In this document: one piece after another, positions 1-7,659 of the stretch | Layout: every line of letters begins with the position of its first letter | Position numbering within the stretch: the stretch's first letter is position 1 | DNA from: Vicinamibacterales bacterium | GTDB lineage: Bacteria; Acidobacteriota; Vicinamibacteria; Vicinamibacterales; CAVVIG01 | Assembly (NCBI GenBank): GCA_025450765.1 | Contig: JANWLS010000124.1 | Location: 1 to 32,245, forward strand | Direction of reading: 5' to 3' | Length of the DNA: 32,245 nucleotides | Notes under the pieces: generated by a model | Databases searched by the model: none | Told to the model about the DNA's origin: nothing | What the model saw: the letters and a program-made list of their open reading frames with translations, nothing else | Translations under genes and position numbers: made by a program

Positions 1-886
1 CGCCCGTGCAGTCCGCGATGACGCCCGGGTTGCGCGCGTCGTCTTCCTTGATGTTGAAGACGATCTTCATGAGGTCCGACCCGATGTCGGCGATCTTCGT
101 GAAGATGCCGCCCGCGATGCGCAGCGCCGCTGCGCCGAGCGACTCGCCGATGGCGAAGCCGATGAAGCACGGGCCCGCGTAGTCGCCGGGGATGAAGAGC
201 AGGATGCAGAGCATCATCGTCAGCTCGATGCTGACGAGGAGCATGCCGATGCTCATGCCGGACTTCAGCGGAATCGCGTAGACCGGGTAGGGCTTGCCGC
301 GCAGGCTGGCGTGCGCCGTGCGCGAGTTCGCCAGCGTGTTGATGCGGATGCCGAACCAGGCGACGCCGTAGCTGCCGGCGATGCCGAGCAGGCTGAAGGC
401 GAGGATGATGATGACCCGGATCGCCTCGAAGTGCAGCAGCACGCCGAAGTAGAAGACCATGATGATCCCGATGAACACCTCGAGGATCAGGATGAACTTC
501 CCCTGCGTGATGAGATAGGTCTTGCAGGTCTCGTAAATGAGGTCCGAGACCTCGGCCAGCGAGCGGTGCACCGGCAGGCCCTTGAGCTGCTTGTAGATCA
601 CCAGCCCGAACAGCATGCCGAGGCCGCAGATGAGCAACCCCCACATCAGCAGGGTCGGCGCATCCAGACCCAGGAAGGGGACGCCGCTCAGGTTCGGCAG
701 CACCAGCTCCGCCTCGCCGCCGACGTGGTGCGCCAGTGCCGGGGCGCCGCCCGCCACCTGCGCCGACAGCGGCGTCACCCAGAGGAGCCAGCCCGCCATC
801 GCCGCCAGACCACCGACCCACCCGAAGGCACGGTGCAGCACGCGGCTTCGCACGTCGCCGCTCCGCCCAGATCTCTTCACGCTCAT
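1..886 (-). CDS. hppA: Membrane-bound ion-translocating pyrophosphatase, N-terminal part (cut by window edge)
   Basis: This encodes the first 295 residues of an H+- (or Na+-) pumping pyrophosphatase, an integral membrane enzyme that couples PPi hydrolysis to cation export. The visible part has an N-terminal hydrophobic segment, then several long membrane helices. Near the window edge it carries the family signature GGIFTKIADIGSDLMKIV followed by KEDDARNPGVIADCTG, which leads into the pyrophosphate-binding acidic loops. The start is ATG at 886, with a GAGAGG ribosome site at 891-896. The catalytic C-terminal half and the residue that decides K+ dependence lie outside the window, so the pumped ion cannot be called. 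It is on the same strand as the DUF502 gene but is separated from it by a 118-bp gap holding a hairpin repeat. Confidence 0.9.
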   Translation of the reverse strand, partial: MSVKRSGRSGDVRSRVLHRAFGWVGGLAAMAGWLLWVTPLSAQVAGGAPALAHHVGGEAELVLPNLSGVPFLGLDAPTLLMWGLLICGLGMLFGLVIYKQLKGLPVHRSLAEVSDLIYETCKTYLITQGKFILILEVFIGIIMVFYFGVLLHFEAIRVIIILAFSLLGIAGSYGVAWFGIRINTLANSRTAHASLRGKPYPVYAIPLKSGMSIGMLLVSIELTMMLCILLFIPGDYAGPCFIGFAIGESLGAAALRIAGGIFTKIADIGSDLMKIVFNIKEDDARNPGVIADCTG

Positions 887-901
887 GACACCTCTCTCAT
901 C

Positions 902-935
902 AATCGGGGCTCTGCCCCGAACCCCGGCTCACTTC
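902..935. repeat. Hairpin repeat, short copy (see 21538-21682)
   Basis: A 24-base block at 902-925 contains the perfect hairpin CGGGGC-TCT-GCCCCG and is followed directly by GGCTCACTTC (926-935). Both blocks recur in the same orientation at 21538-21561 and 21617-21626, where 55 extra bases separate them. The copy lies between the end of the DUF502 gene and the start of hppA. It looks like a REP-type intergenic element; whether it affects transcript ends is unknown. Confidence 0.75.
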
Positions 936-1004
936 GCGCCGTGCGCGCCGTCGGCGATAACCCGAAACGATGGATTATACACAGTCGCAGACAAGGGCCT
1001 CAGG

Positions 1005-1631
1005 CTAGCGGCCGGCCGGGCGCCCTCGCCCCAGCGGCAGCTCAGCCGGGCTGGCCACATGGGCGGGCAGGGCCATCCCGCCCGTGAGGAAGATACGAAT
1101 CCCCTCTTCCACACTGAGGTCGGGGAACGACGCCCGGGCGCGCGGGCAAATCATGATGTCGCCCAGATACACGTGATTGGTCGGCACGAACACCGCCACC
1201 ATCGCCTCGGGCCCCGTGCCGCGGTCCACGGTGAACTCACGCGTCAGAAAGCCGAGGGCGAGGCCGCGGTCGGCATCCTCGATGAGCACCACCCGCTTGA
1301 ACCCGTACTCGTTATCCGGGTTGAACGCCGCAATCAGCTGCTTCACGGGCGCGTAGATGGTCCGGAACACCGGCACCTTCAGCAGGTAGGGCTCGGTCCG
1401 CTGGAGAATGCGCTTGCCGATGACGTTGGTCGCAAAGGCCCCGACGAGCAGGATGGCCACGGCGGTCGTCGTGATCCCGAGGCCCGGGATGCGTTGACCG
1501 AGCAGGCGATCGTAGAGCGGCGTCGTGAGGCCGTCGACGACCCCGAACAGCCAGACGAGGGCGGCCACGCTGACGAACAGCGGCACCGTCACGAAAAAAC
1601 CGGCGATGAAGCTGCGGCGGAGCCACTGCAT
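1005..1631 (-). CDS. DUF502 family membrane protein
   Basis: This 208-residue protein matches the DUF502 family by its architecture. It has an N-terminal membrane helix (about residues 8-30), a second helix (about 52-75, rich in A/V/L and ending FATNVIGKRIL), then a soluble domain with the family-typical region around LKVPVFRTIYAPVKQL (about 84-99) and FVPTNHVYLGD. The biochemical role of the family is unknown. The start ATG lies at 1631, and the gene follows secF on the same strand after a 107-bp gap, so it may be a distal member of the sec transcript. The C-terminal 25 residues are low-complexity and probably not conserved. The family call is firm; no function is claimed. Confidence 0.8.
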   Translation of the reverse strand: MQWLRRSFIAGFFVTVPLFVSVAALVWLFGVVDGLTTPLYDRLLGQRIPGLGITTTAVAILLVGAFATNVIGKRILQRTEPYLLKVPVFRTIYAPVKQLIAAFNPDNEYGFKRVVLIEDADRGLALGFLTREFTVDRGTGPEAMVAVFVPTNHVYLGDIMICPRARASFPDLSVEEGIRIFLTGGMALPAHVASPAELPLGRGRPAGR

Positions 1632-1738
1632 GTGTCGGATCTGAACAGGTCAGGCGGGTAGGGCGATCACTCGCTGCAGGTGGACCGCCGGCGCGCGGCT
1701 CCGCGCACCAGCGATCAAATTTTCTTCGTTCCCCGACT

Positions 1739-2776
1739 CTAGGACGCCCGGCGCTTGCGCTGCGGACGCGACCGCGCCCCGCGCGAGGCCGACGGCCGCT
1801 CGGCCGCCGCGCCCGCGCCCACGGACACCCCGCCCTTGCCGGCGGTGCTCGCCACCATCGCCGCCGCCGATCCGCGTCCTTTCCAGAACGTGACGACGGT
1901 GCCGGCGATGAACACGCTCGAATAGGTGCCGGTGATGACGCCGACGATCATCGTGAACGCGAAGCCGTGCAGCACCTCGCCGCCGAACAGATAGAGCGCG
2001 ATGGCGCTCAGCAGCGTGGTCCCCGAGCTGATCACCGTCCGGTTCAGCGTCTGGTTCACGGCCTTGTTCATCACGTCCTTGATCGGCAGGTTGCGCAGCA
2101 GCCGCGCGTCCTCGCGGATCCGGTCGAAGATGACGATCGTGTCGTTCGTCGAATAGCCGCTCATCGTCAGGATCGCCGCAATGACGTTGAGTGACAGATC
2201 GACGTGGAAGAACGCGAGAAACGCGAAGGTGACGAGCAGGTCGTGCACGGTCGCGATGACCGCGCCGACCGCGAAACTGAAGCGGAAGCGGAAGGCGATG
2301 TAGATCAGCAGCCCGACGAGGGACAGCACCATCGCCAGCGTCCCTTTTCGGGTGAGCTGCTGCCCGACGACGGGACCGACCACCTGGGTGCCGACTACGT
2401 TGAAGTGGCCCAGGTTCGCTTTCCGGAGCGCCGCCTGCACCTCGTCTGACGATTGGGTGAGCTCGTTGCCCGATTCATGCCCGACCTGCGGCACGCGAAT
2501 CATCACTTCGCGCAGCCCCGGCGTGCCATAGGCCTGCACGACCGCCTGGCTGCCGCCTCCCGGCATCCCCTTGTCGAGGGCCGCGCGCACCTGCTCGATC
2601 GACGGCTCGCGATCGAACTGCGCGATGACCACCGTGCCGCCCGAGAACTCGATGCCGAGCGGGATGCCGCGCGTGTAGATGGCGGCGACCCCCGCGATGA
2701 TGATGACCCACGACAGGATCAGCGCGTGCCAGCGCCAGCGGACGAAATCGAACTTCGGGTCCTTGAAGATATGCAT
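1739..2776 (-). CDS. secF: Protein translocase subunit SecF
   Basis: SecF pairs with SecD in the inner membrane and uses the proton motive force to pull secreted proteins through SecYEG. The 345-residue product has a first membrane helix (about 18-35) and the early motif IPLGIEFSGGTVV. A periplasmic domain follows, then a C-terminal block of five helices with the conserved SGYSTNDTIVIFDRIRED motif, whose Asp/Arg belong to the proton pathway. A basic, Ser/Arg-rich cytoplasmic tail of about 45 residues follows the last helix and is longer than in many SecF proteins. secD ends only 10 nt upstream, so the two are co-transcribed and probably translationally linked. Confidence 0.97.
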   Translation of the reverse strand: MHIFKDPKFDFVRWRWHALILSWVIIIAGVAAIYTRGIPLGIEFSGGTVVIAQFDREPSIEQVRAALDKGMPGGGSQAVVQAYGTPGLREVMIRVPQVGHESGNELTQSSDEVQAALRKANLGHFNVVGTQVVGPVVGQQLTRKGTLAMVLSLVGLLIYIAFRFRFSFAVGAVIATVHDLLVTFAFLAFFHVDLSLNVIAAILTMSGYSTNDTIVIFDRIREDARLLRNLPIKDVMNKAVNQTLNRTVISSGTTLLSAIALYLFGGEVLHGFAFTMIVGVITGTYSSVFIAGTVVTFWKGRGSAAAMVASTAGKGGVSVGAGAAAERPSASRGARSRPQRKRRAS

Positions 2777-2786
2777 GGAACGGATC

Positions 2787-4340
2787 TCAGATGCTCAACG
2801 TGGCCACCTGGCGGCGGCGCGCCAGCACGGCCTCGAAGATCGTGCGCGAAACGAAGGTCGACGTGAACAGGTTGGCCAGCAGGCCGAAGGTCAGCGTGGT
2901 CGCGAACCCGCGGATCGGGCCGGTGCCGAACTGGAAGAGGAACGCCGCCGAAATGAGCGCCGCGATGTGCGTGTCCAGCAGCGTCCAGAACACGCGGTTG
3001 AAGCCGACGTTGAGCGAGGCGCGCACGCCGTGCGACGCTGCGAGCTCTTCCTTGATCCGCTCGAAGATCAGCACGTTCGAATCGACGCCCATGCCCATCG
3101 TGAGCACGAAGCCGGCGATTCCGGGCAGCGTCATCGTGGCGCCGAGATACGCCATGAATCCCAGCAGGATGAGCAGGTTGAGCAGGAGCGCGACGATCGC
3201 GTTGATGCCGGCGAGCTTGTAGTAGCCGAGCATGAACACGAGCACCAGGAACAATCCGACGAGCGAGGCGATGATGCCGTCGCGGATCGAGTCGGCGCCG
3301 AGCGACGGGCCGATCGTCTGCTCTTCGAGGTACGTGAAGCTCGCCGGCAGCGAGCCCGACTTGAGGATGAGCGAGAGGTTCTGCGCCTCCTCCTGCGTGA
3401 AGTTGCCCGTGATCCGGCCGTCGGTCGAAATGCGGCCGTCGATCCGCGGCGCCGACTGGACGCGTCCGTCGAGGATGATGGCCAGGTTGCGGCCGATGTT
3501 CGCGCCGGTCGCGTCGCCGAACTTCCGCGAGCCCGCGCCGCTCAGGGTGAAGCTCACCGCCGGCTGCGCGTTCTCGTCGAGCGTCGGCCGCGCATTGCGC
3601 AGGTCGGCGCCCGTGACGACGGGCACGCGCTTCACGAGGTAATACACCGTGCCCGTGTCGCCGCCGGAGGAGTCGGCCTGCCCCGGCACCACTTCATCGT
3701 CGGCCGGGACGGCGCCACCGGTCGGCTGGAGCAGCTGTTCGCGGGTCGACGCCGGTCCGCCATCCACCAGGCTCAGCTCGAGCACGCCCTGCGAGCCGAT
3801 GACGTCCTTCGCCCGCGCGACGTCGGTCGCGCCGGGGAGCTGCACCAGGATCTGATCGCCGGTACTTCCCTGAAGCGCGATGCTCGGCTCCGCCACGCCG
3901 AGCTCGTTGACGCGCCGCTCGATCGTCTCGCGCGACTGCTCCACCGCCTGCTGGCGCATGGAGTTGGCGATGTTCGGCTTCATCTCGAACGTGTAGGTGC
4001 CGTTGACGCCCGACACGCGGTTGTAGTTCGTCCCGAGGTCCGACGCCGCGTCACGGAAGGCGTTGTCCTCGGCGGGCGTCACGCCGGTGACCTTGAAGGA
4101 GGTGGCGCTCACCAGGTCGAGGCCGCCCACGGTGACCTTCTTGGCCGCGAGCCCCTGCCGCAACCCCTCCATCTCGGTCTGCGTCTGGAATTTCAGCGCA
4201 TCGTCCGTGTTGACGCGCAGGACCAGCTGGACGCCACCCTTCAGGTCCAGTCCGAGGGGGATTTTCGAGGCCGGGTAGACCGCGTAGGCCGCAATCGCCG
4301 TGATGGCGAGGATAAGGACGATTTTCCAGCGGAGCGTCAT
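2787..4340 (-). CDS. secD: Protein translocase subunit SecD
   Basis: SecD is the larger partner of SecF in the accessory Sec complex that drives late steps of protein export. The 517-residue product starts with one membrane helix (about 5-22), followed by the IPLGLDLKGGVQLVLRV motif. A large periplasmic P1 region of about 300 residues comes next, then TIGPSLGADSI, which opens the C-terminal set of five helices. The proton-pathway motif GMGVDSNVLIFERIKEE is present; most SecD proteins have VDAN here. The P1 region carries a Gly/Ser/Asp-rich insertion near GQADSSGGDTG. yajC ends 20 nt upstream and secF starts 10 nt downstream. Confidence 0.97.
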   Translation of the reverse strand: MTLRWKIVLILAITAIAAYAVYPASKIPLGLDLKGGVQLVLRVNTDDALKFQTQTEMEGLRQGLAAKKVTVGGLDLVSATSFKVTGVTPAEDNAFRDAASDLGTNYNRVSGVNGTYTFEMKPNIANSMRQQAVEQSRETIERRVNELGVAEPSIALQGSTGDQILVQLPGATDVARAKDVIGSQGVLELSLVDGGPASTREQLLQPTGGAVPADDEVVPGQADSSGGDTGTVYYLVKRVPVVTGADLRNARPTLDENAQPAVSFTLSGAGSRKFGDATGANIGRNLAIILDGRVQSAPRIDGRISTDGRITGNFTQEEAQNLSLILKSGSLPASFTYLEEQTIGPSLGADSIRDGIIASLVGLFLVLVFMLGYYKLAGINAIVALLLNLLILLGFMAYLGATMTLPGIAGFVLTMGMGVDSNVLIFERIKEELAASHGVRASLNVGFNRVFWTLLDTHIAALISAAFLFQFGTGPIRGFATTLTFGLLANLFTSTFVSRTIFEAVLARRRQVATLSI

Positions 4341-4360
4341 GAGACTCTTTCCTTGAAGCC

Positions 4361-4720
4361 TTACTGGGCGGCCGGCTGTTCGCTCTGCACCGGCTCCTGC
4401 CCCTGGTAGCCGCCGATGGCGTTCCGAGCCACTTCCACCCGGACCTTGTCAGCGAGCTGCAGCTGGATGGTCCGATCGCTCAACTTCACGATATTGCCGT
4501 AGAAGCCGCTGGTGGTGACCACTTTGTCGCCCACTTTCAGGGCGTCGAGAAACTCCTGCACCTTCTTCTGCTTCCGCTTCATCGGGAGCAGGATGATGAA
4601 ATAGAAGATGGCCAGGACAAGGACGAAGGGAAGCAGCTGGATGAGCGCGCTCGAAGAGCCGCCATCCGCCGACAAGCCCATCGCGAAGGCCGTCAGGTCG
4701 GTCAGCGTACGAATATCCAT
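4361..4720 (-). CDS. yajC: Preprotein translocase subunit YajC
   Basis: YajC is a small single-pass membrane protein of the SecDF-YajC complex. The 119-residue product has one clear membrane helix (about residues 25-47, LIQLLPFVLVLAIFYFIILL), then the diagnostic PMKRKQKKVQEFLDALKVGDKVVT stretch (in two parts: basic patch, then the GDKVVTTSGFYGNIVKL beta region). The N-terminus is somewhat longer than in E. coli and contains a Gly/Ser run. It sits between tgt (15 nt upstream) and secD (20 nt downstream), the arrangement found in very many bacteria, which makes the call secure despite the short length. Confidence 0.95.
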   Translation of the reverse strand: MDIRTLTDLTAFAMGLSADGGSSSALIQLLPFVLVLAIFYFIILLPMKRKQKKVQEFLDALKVGDKVVTTSGFYGNIVKLSDRTIQLQLADKVRVEVARNAIGGYQGQEPVQSEQPAAQ

Positions 4721-4735
4721 TCAACCTTCGCGTAT

Positions 4736-5896
4736 TCAGACGCACCGCCGGGCGCCGTAGGCGTCGAGAAAGGCTGCCCGGAAAGAATCGAACCGGCGGA
4801 ACACTATAGCCTCCCTTATCTGGCTCATCATGTCAAGGTAGAAGGCCAAATTATGCAACGTGTTAAGACTGGCCGCCGTGATCTCGCCGGCGAGAAACAG
4901 GTGGCGCAGATAGGCTCGGGAGGCGTGCTGACAAGTGTAGCATCCACAAGCCTCGTCCACCGGCCGGTCGTCCTCGGCCCACTGCGCGTTCTTAATATTG
5001 ATAGGACCTTGCCGCGTAAACAGCTGTCCGTTTCGTGCATTTCTGGTCGGTAATACGCAGTCAAACAGGTCGATTCCGCGGGCAACGGCCTCCACCAGGT
5101 CCACCGGCGTGCCGACGCCCATTAAGTAATGAGGGCGGTCGGCCGGAAGCGCCGGAACCGTCTGCTCGACCATCTCGTACATCACCGTCGGGGACTCGCC
5201 CACGCTCAGGCCGCCGATCGCATACGCCTCGAAGCCAAGGTCCACCGTGGCCCGCGCGCTCGCCTGGCGAAGCCGCGGATAAATGCCGCCCTGCACGATC
5301 CCGAACTGCGCCTGGCCCGGGTTCGTGACGATGAGATCCGCCGCGCCGCGCTGAATCGCCTCGAAGCGGCCGCGCGCCCGGGCCGCCCAGCGCCGCGTCC
5401 GCTCGACCGCCGCTTCCGCCGCCGCTTCGTCTGCCGGGTTCGCGATGCACTCGTCGAGCACCATGGCGATGTCCGAACCGAGCTGCGCCTGGATCTCAAC
5501 CGCGCGCTCCGGCGTGAGCAGGTGCGCACGTCCGTCGAGGTGCGAGCGGAACGTCACCCCCTCCTCATCAACGCGTCGACGCTCCGCCAGGCTGAACACC
5601 TGATAGCCGCCGCTGTCGGTGAGGATGGATCGGGTCCACCCGATGAAGCGATGGAGGCCGCCGCGGCGCGCGATCAGATCGTCGCCCGGACGCAGGAACA
5701 GGTGATAGGTGTTGCCGAGGATGATCCCGGCTCCCATCGCTTCGAGATCGCGGTGCAGGATGGCCTTGACCGCGCCTTGCGTGCCGACCGGCATGAACGC
5801 CGGCGTCTGCACGTCGCCATGCGCCGTCGTCATCACGCCGCGGCGCGCGGCACCGTCGGTCGCCTCGATCCTGAACGCGAAGGGCGAAGAGCTCAC
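4736..5896 (-). CDS. tgt: tRNA-guanine(34) transglycosylase (queuine/preQ1)
   Basis: Tgt exchanges guanine 34 in GUN anticodons for preQ1 during queuosine synthesis. The 386-residue protein has the expected TIM-barrel motifs: GNTYHL, the base-pocket LTDSGGYQVFSL containing the general acid/base Asp, GIVQGG, GGLSVGE, and DLFDCVLPTRNARNG with the nucleophilic Asp. The zinc site is CGCYTC followed about 26 residues later by the His of TLHNL. The start is GTG at 5896, fixed by the normal N-terminus FAFRIEATDGAARRG. The 50-bp gap to divergent ddl is short. A weak -10-like TAACAT lies 6 nt before the GTG, so the transcript may be nearly leaderless. It opens the tgt-yajC-secDF operon. Confidence 0.96.
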   Translation of the reverse strand: MSSSPFAFRIEATDGAARRGVMTTAHGDVQTPAFMPVGTQGAVKAILHRDLEAMGAGIILGNTYHLFLRPGDDLIARRGGLHRFIGWTRSILTDSGGYQVFSLAERRRVDEEGVTFRSHLDGRAHLLTPERAVEIQAQLGSDIAMVLDECIANPADEAAAEAAVERTRRWAARARGRFEAIQRGAADLIVTNPGQAQFGIVQGGIYPRLRQASARATVDLGFEAYAIGGLSVGESPTVMYEMVEQTVPALPADRPHYLMGVGTPVDLVEAVARGIDLFDCVLPTRNARNGQLFTRQGPINIKNAQWAEDDRPVDEACGCYTCQHASRAYLRHLFLAGEITAASLNTLHNLAFYLDMMSQIREAIVFRRFDSFRAAFLDAYGARRCV

Positions 5897-5946
5897 GTCT
5901 CTATGTTAAGTTACGAAGGCACGCACGCGTGGAGAGACGATCGACG

Positions 5947-7038
5947 ATGAAAAAGATGAGGGTCGGCGTGTTGTACGGTGGCCGATCGGGCGAGCACGAG
6001 ATCTCGCTCGCCTCGGCGGCGGCGGTCATCGCTCACCTCGATCCCGCGCGATACGAAACGGTCCCGATCCGGATCGAGAAGGACGGACGATGGCGAGTCG
6101 CCGCGCGGCCGCCTGAATCGATCAAGGCGAGCGAGGTGATCGAGGCCTCGCGCGGCGCGACGGCTCGCACGGAGATCGCCGAGCGCGAAGCCTACCTCGC
6201 GCCCTGTCCGGGAGACACGACGTTCCACCTCGACGTGATGTTTCCCGTGCTCCACGGTCCATACGGCGAGGACGGCACCGTGCAGGGGCTGCTCGAGCTC
6301 GCCGACGTGCCGTATGTCGGCGCCGGCGTGCTCGGATCGGCCGTCGGCATGGACAAGGCGGCGATGAAGCTCGTCTTCGCCGCAAGCGGCCTCCCCATCG
6401 TCAAACACGAGACCGTGCTGCGCCGCGACTGGCTGACCGATACGCGCGGGCTGGTGAAAGGGCTGATCGCCTCGCTCGGGCTGCCGGTGTTCGTGAAGCC
6501 GGCGAACCTCGGCTCGAGCGTCGGCATCTCGAAGGTGAAAACCGAGGACCAGCTCGCGCCCGCGATGGACCTGGCGGCCGGCTTCGATCGCAAGATCGTG
6601 ATCGAAGCGGCCGTGCCGAACGCGCGCGAGATCGAATGCGGCGTGCTCGGCAACGATCGCCCCAACGCCTCCATCCCGGGCGAGATCCGTCCGCCGGCCA
6701 CGCGCGAGTTCTACGACTACGAGGCGAAGTACCTGGACGAGGCATCGGAGACGATCATTCCCGCGCCGCTCTCACCGGCGCAGGTGGTCGAGGTTCAGCG
6801 CCTGGCCGTCGCCGCCTTTCGCGCGATCGATGCGGCCGGCTTCGCACGCGTCGACTTTCTCCTCAACAGGCAGACGGGCGATCTTTACCTCAACGAGGTG
6901 AACACGATCCCCGGCTTCACCACGATCAGCATGTTCCCGAAACTGTGGGAGGCGAGCGGCCTCTGCTACAGCGAGCTGCTCGATCGCCTCATCGAGCTCG
7001 CACTCGAACGTCACGCCGAGAAGCAAGAACTGAAGTGA
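5947..7038 (+). CDS. ddl: D-alanine--D-alanine ligase
   Basis: Ddl makes the D-Ala-D-Ala dipeptide for peptidoglycan in an ATP-grasp reaction in the cytoplasm. The 363-residue protein begins with the GGRSGEHEISLAS nucleotide-fold motif and has FPVLHGPYGEDGTVQGLLEL, PVFVKPANLGSSVGISKV (ATP-grasp loop), EIECGVLGN, and the metal-binding DFLLNRQTGDLYLNEVNTIPGFT near the C-terminus. The start is ATG 5947, preceded by GGAGAGA at 5931-5937; an upstream in-frame GTG at 5929 overlaps that site and is not preferred. It stands alone, divergent from tgt. An imperfect hairpin (7036-7047 with 7066-7075) overlaps the stop codon but lacks a T tract. Confidence 0.96.
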   Translation: MKKMRVGVLYGGRSGEHEISLASAAAVIAHLDPARYETVPIRIEKDGRWRVAARPPESIKASEVIEASRGATARTEIAEREAYLAPCPGDTTFHLDVMFPVLHGPYGEDGTVQGLLELADVPYVGAGVLGSAVGMDKAAMKLVFAASGLPIVKHETVLRRDWLTDTRGLVKGLIASLGLPVFVKPANLGSSVGISKVKTEDQLAPAMDLAAGFDRKIVIEAAVPNAREIECGVLGNDRPNASIPGEIRPPATREFYDYEAKYLDEASETIIPAPLSPAQVVEVQRLAVAAFRAIDAAGFARVDFLLNRQTGDLYLNEVNTIPGFTTISMFPKLWEASGLCYSELLDRLIELALERHAEKQELK

Positions 7039-7168
7039 TCGCGCATCCGTGCCGAAAAGATCGGTGATGCGATCAGTCGATGTCGTGCACGCGCGCCGCT
7101 CGCACGCGATCATCGCGCGCGACGGCCAATCGAGTGCGGCGATTTTTGACATTTACTGCACTTTGTGC

Positions 7169-7196
7169 TTGACATCTTCTTTTTCTCATCGATAAT
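7169..7196 (+). promoter_or_regulatory. Sigma70-type promoter of the microprotein locus
   Basis: A perfect TTGACA (7169-7174) is followed after 16 nt by GATAAT (7191-7196), five of six matches to the -10 consensus. The surrounding stretch is T-rich and much lower in GC than its neighbours. A second TTGACA lies at 7146-7151. It is the best-matching housekeeping promoter in the window and points at the tiny basic genes downstream, with a predicted leader of about 90 nt. Confidence 0.8.
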
Positions 7197-7202
7197 CTAC
7201 AT

Positions 7203-7291
7203 CTTGTATGAGGGTGGTGTGCTCAGGCCACCCGTAGTGACGCCTCGGTTCCGGTTGTAAACCCTGGGCATCCTACCCAACAGGAGGAAGA
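7203..7291 (+). promoter_or_regulatory. Structured leader of the first microprotein gene
   Basis: The predicted 5' leader can form GGGTGG/CCACCC (7212-7217 with 7228-7233, 10-nt loop) and a small GGG-CATCCTA-CCC hairpin just before the ribosome site AGGAGG (7282-7287). It also contains CGGTTCCGG (7245-7253). Three similar pieces recur before the second microprotein gene. It matches no riboswitch class that I recognise; a regulatory role is inferred only from the repeated structure. Confidence 0.45.
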
Positions 7292-7339
7292 ATGGCGAAG
7301 AAAGCCGCCGGTAAGAAAAAGGGCGCCAAGAAGCGCTAA
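7292..7339 (+). CDS. Lysine-rich 15-residue microprotein, copy 1
   Basis: The gene encodes MAKKAAGKKKGAKKR, with 8 basic residues among 15 and otherwise only Ala, Gly and the initial Met. A strong AGGAGG ribosome site (7282-7287) sits 4 nt before the ATG, and a consensus promoter lies about 100 nt upstream. A near-identical second copy follows 201 nt later. The composition recalls the Lys/Ala tails of histone H1-like and ribosomal proteins, so nucleic-acid binding is a natural guess. No domain is present and no family is recognised. The good ribosome site, promoter, duplication and terminator argue that it is translated; its function is unknown. Confidence 0.6.
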   Translation: MAKKAAGKKKGAKKR

Positions 7340-7540
7340 GCCGGCCACCAACCGGTTCCGGGGGTGGTCAGGCCGACACCCCTATTGTGTGTGCTGCATC
7401 CTCGCAGCGGAGTTTTGAGGATGCCCGATGCGCAGAGTCTCGACACCGACGGGTCGGCGTGCCAGGCGGCAGCGGCCCGAGGTAGCGAGCCAGACTCTCG
7501 CACTCGTTCAACCAAGCCAATGAAGGGGGGTATTCAGCGA
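7340..7540 (+). promoter_or_regulatory. Intercistronic region with repeated hairpin
   Basis: This 201-nt spacer between the two microprotein genes repeats pieces of the first leader: CGGTTCCGG (7353-7361), a GGGGTG/CACCCC hairpin with a 10-nt loop (7361-7366 with 7377-7382), and a GCATCCT-containing loop in the hairpin GCTGC-ATCCTC-GCAGC (7391-7406). No good promoter is visible inside, so it probably belongs to one transcript from 7169. The rest shows no clear feature. Confidence 0.4.
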
Positions 7541-7594
7541 ATGGCCAAGAAAGCCAAGGGCGGCAAGAAGAAGGCTGGCGCCAAGAAGCGGTAA
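7541..7594 (+). CDS. Lysine-rich 17-residue microprotein, copy 2
   Basis: The gene encodes MAKKAKGGKKKAGAKKR, which aligns with copy 1 along its whole length apart from two extra residues. A purine run AAGGGGGG (7523-7530) lies 10 nt before the ATG and can serve as a ribosome site. A longer in-frame start at 7520 would add MKGGIQR but would place the start inside that purine run, so 7541 is preferred. The stop is followed 17 nt later by a strong terminator. Like copy 1 it is almost wholly Lys/Arg, Ala and Gly and is likely to bind RNA, DNA or another acidic partner. That role is inference from charge alone. Confidence 0.6.
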   Translation: MAKKAKGGKKKAGAKKR

Positions 7595-7611
7595 GCCTTC
7601 ACCGCCAAGAT

Positions 7612-7638
7612 AAAGGGGGCGGCGGTCGCCCCCTTTTT
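7612..7638 (+). terminator. Intrinsic terminator after the microprotein genes
   Basis: A perfect 10-bp stem (AAAGGGGGCG at 7612-7621, CGCCCCCTTT at 7627-7636) with a 5-nt loop runs into a T tract (7634-7638). It ends the microprotein transcript. The A run on its left side could also let it work, more weakly, for the convergent HEAT/cyclophilin gene that ends at 7660. Confidence 0.9.
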
Positions 7639-7659
7639 ACTGTACCGACCTCGTGTCGA

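Noticed and set aside
2679-4409. Long plus-strand open frame opposite secD
   Set aside because: Antisense shadow of secD; composition is the usual Arg/Glu/His-rich artefact of high third-position GC.
7036-7075. Terminator after ddl
   Set aside because: The imperfect hairpin has a bulge and an 18-nt loop and is not followed by a T tract.
7364-7540. In-frame N-terminal extension of the second microprotein to 76 residues
   Set aside because: It overlaps the repeated hairpins, has no ribosome site and no similarity to the first copy; the match between copies begins exactly at the ATG at 7541.
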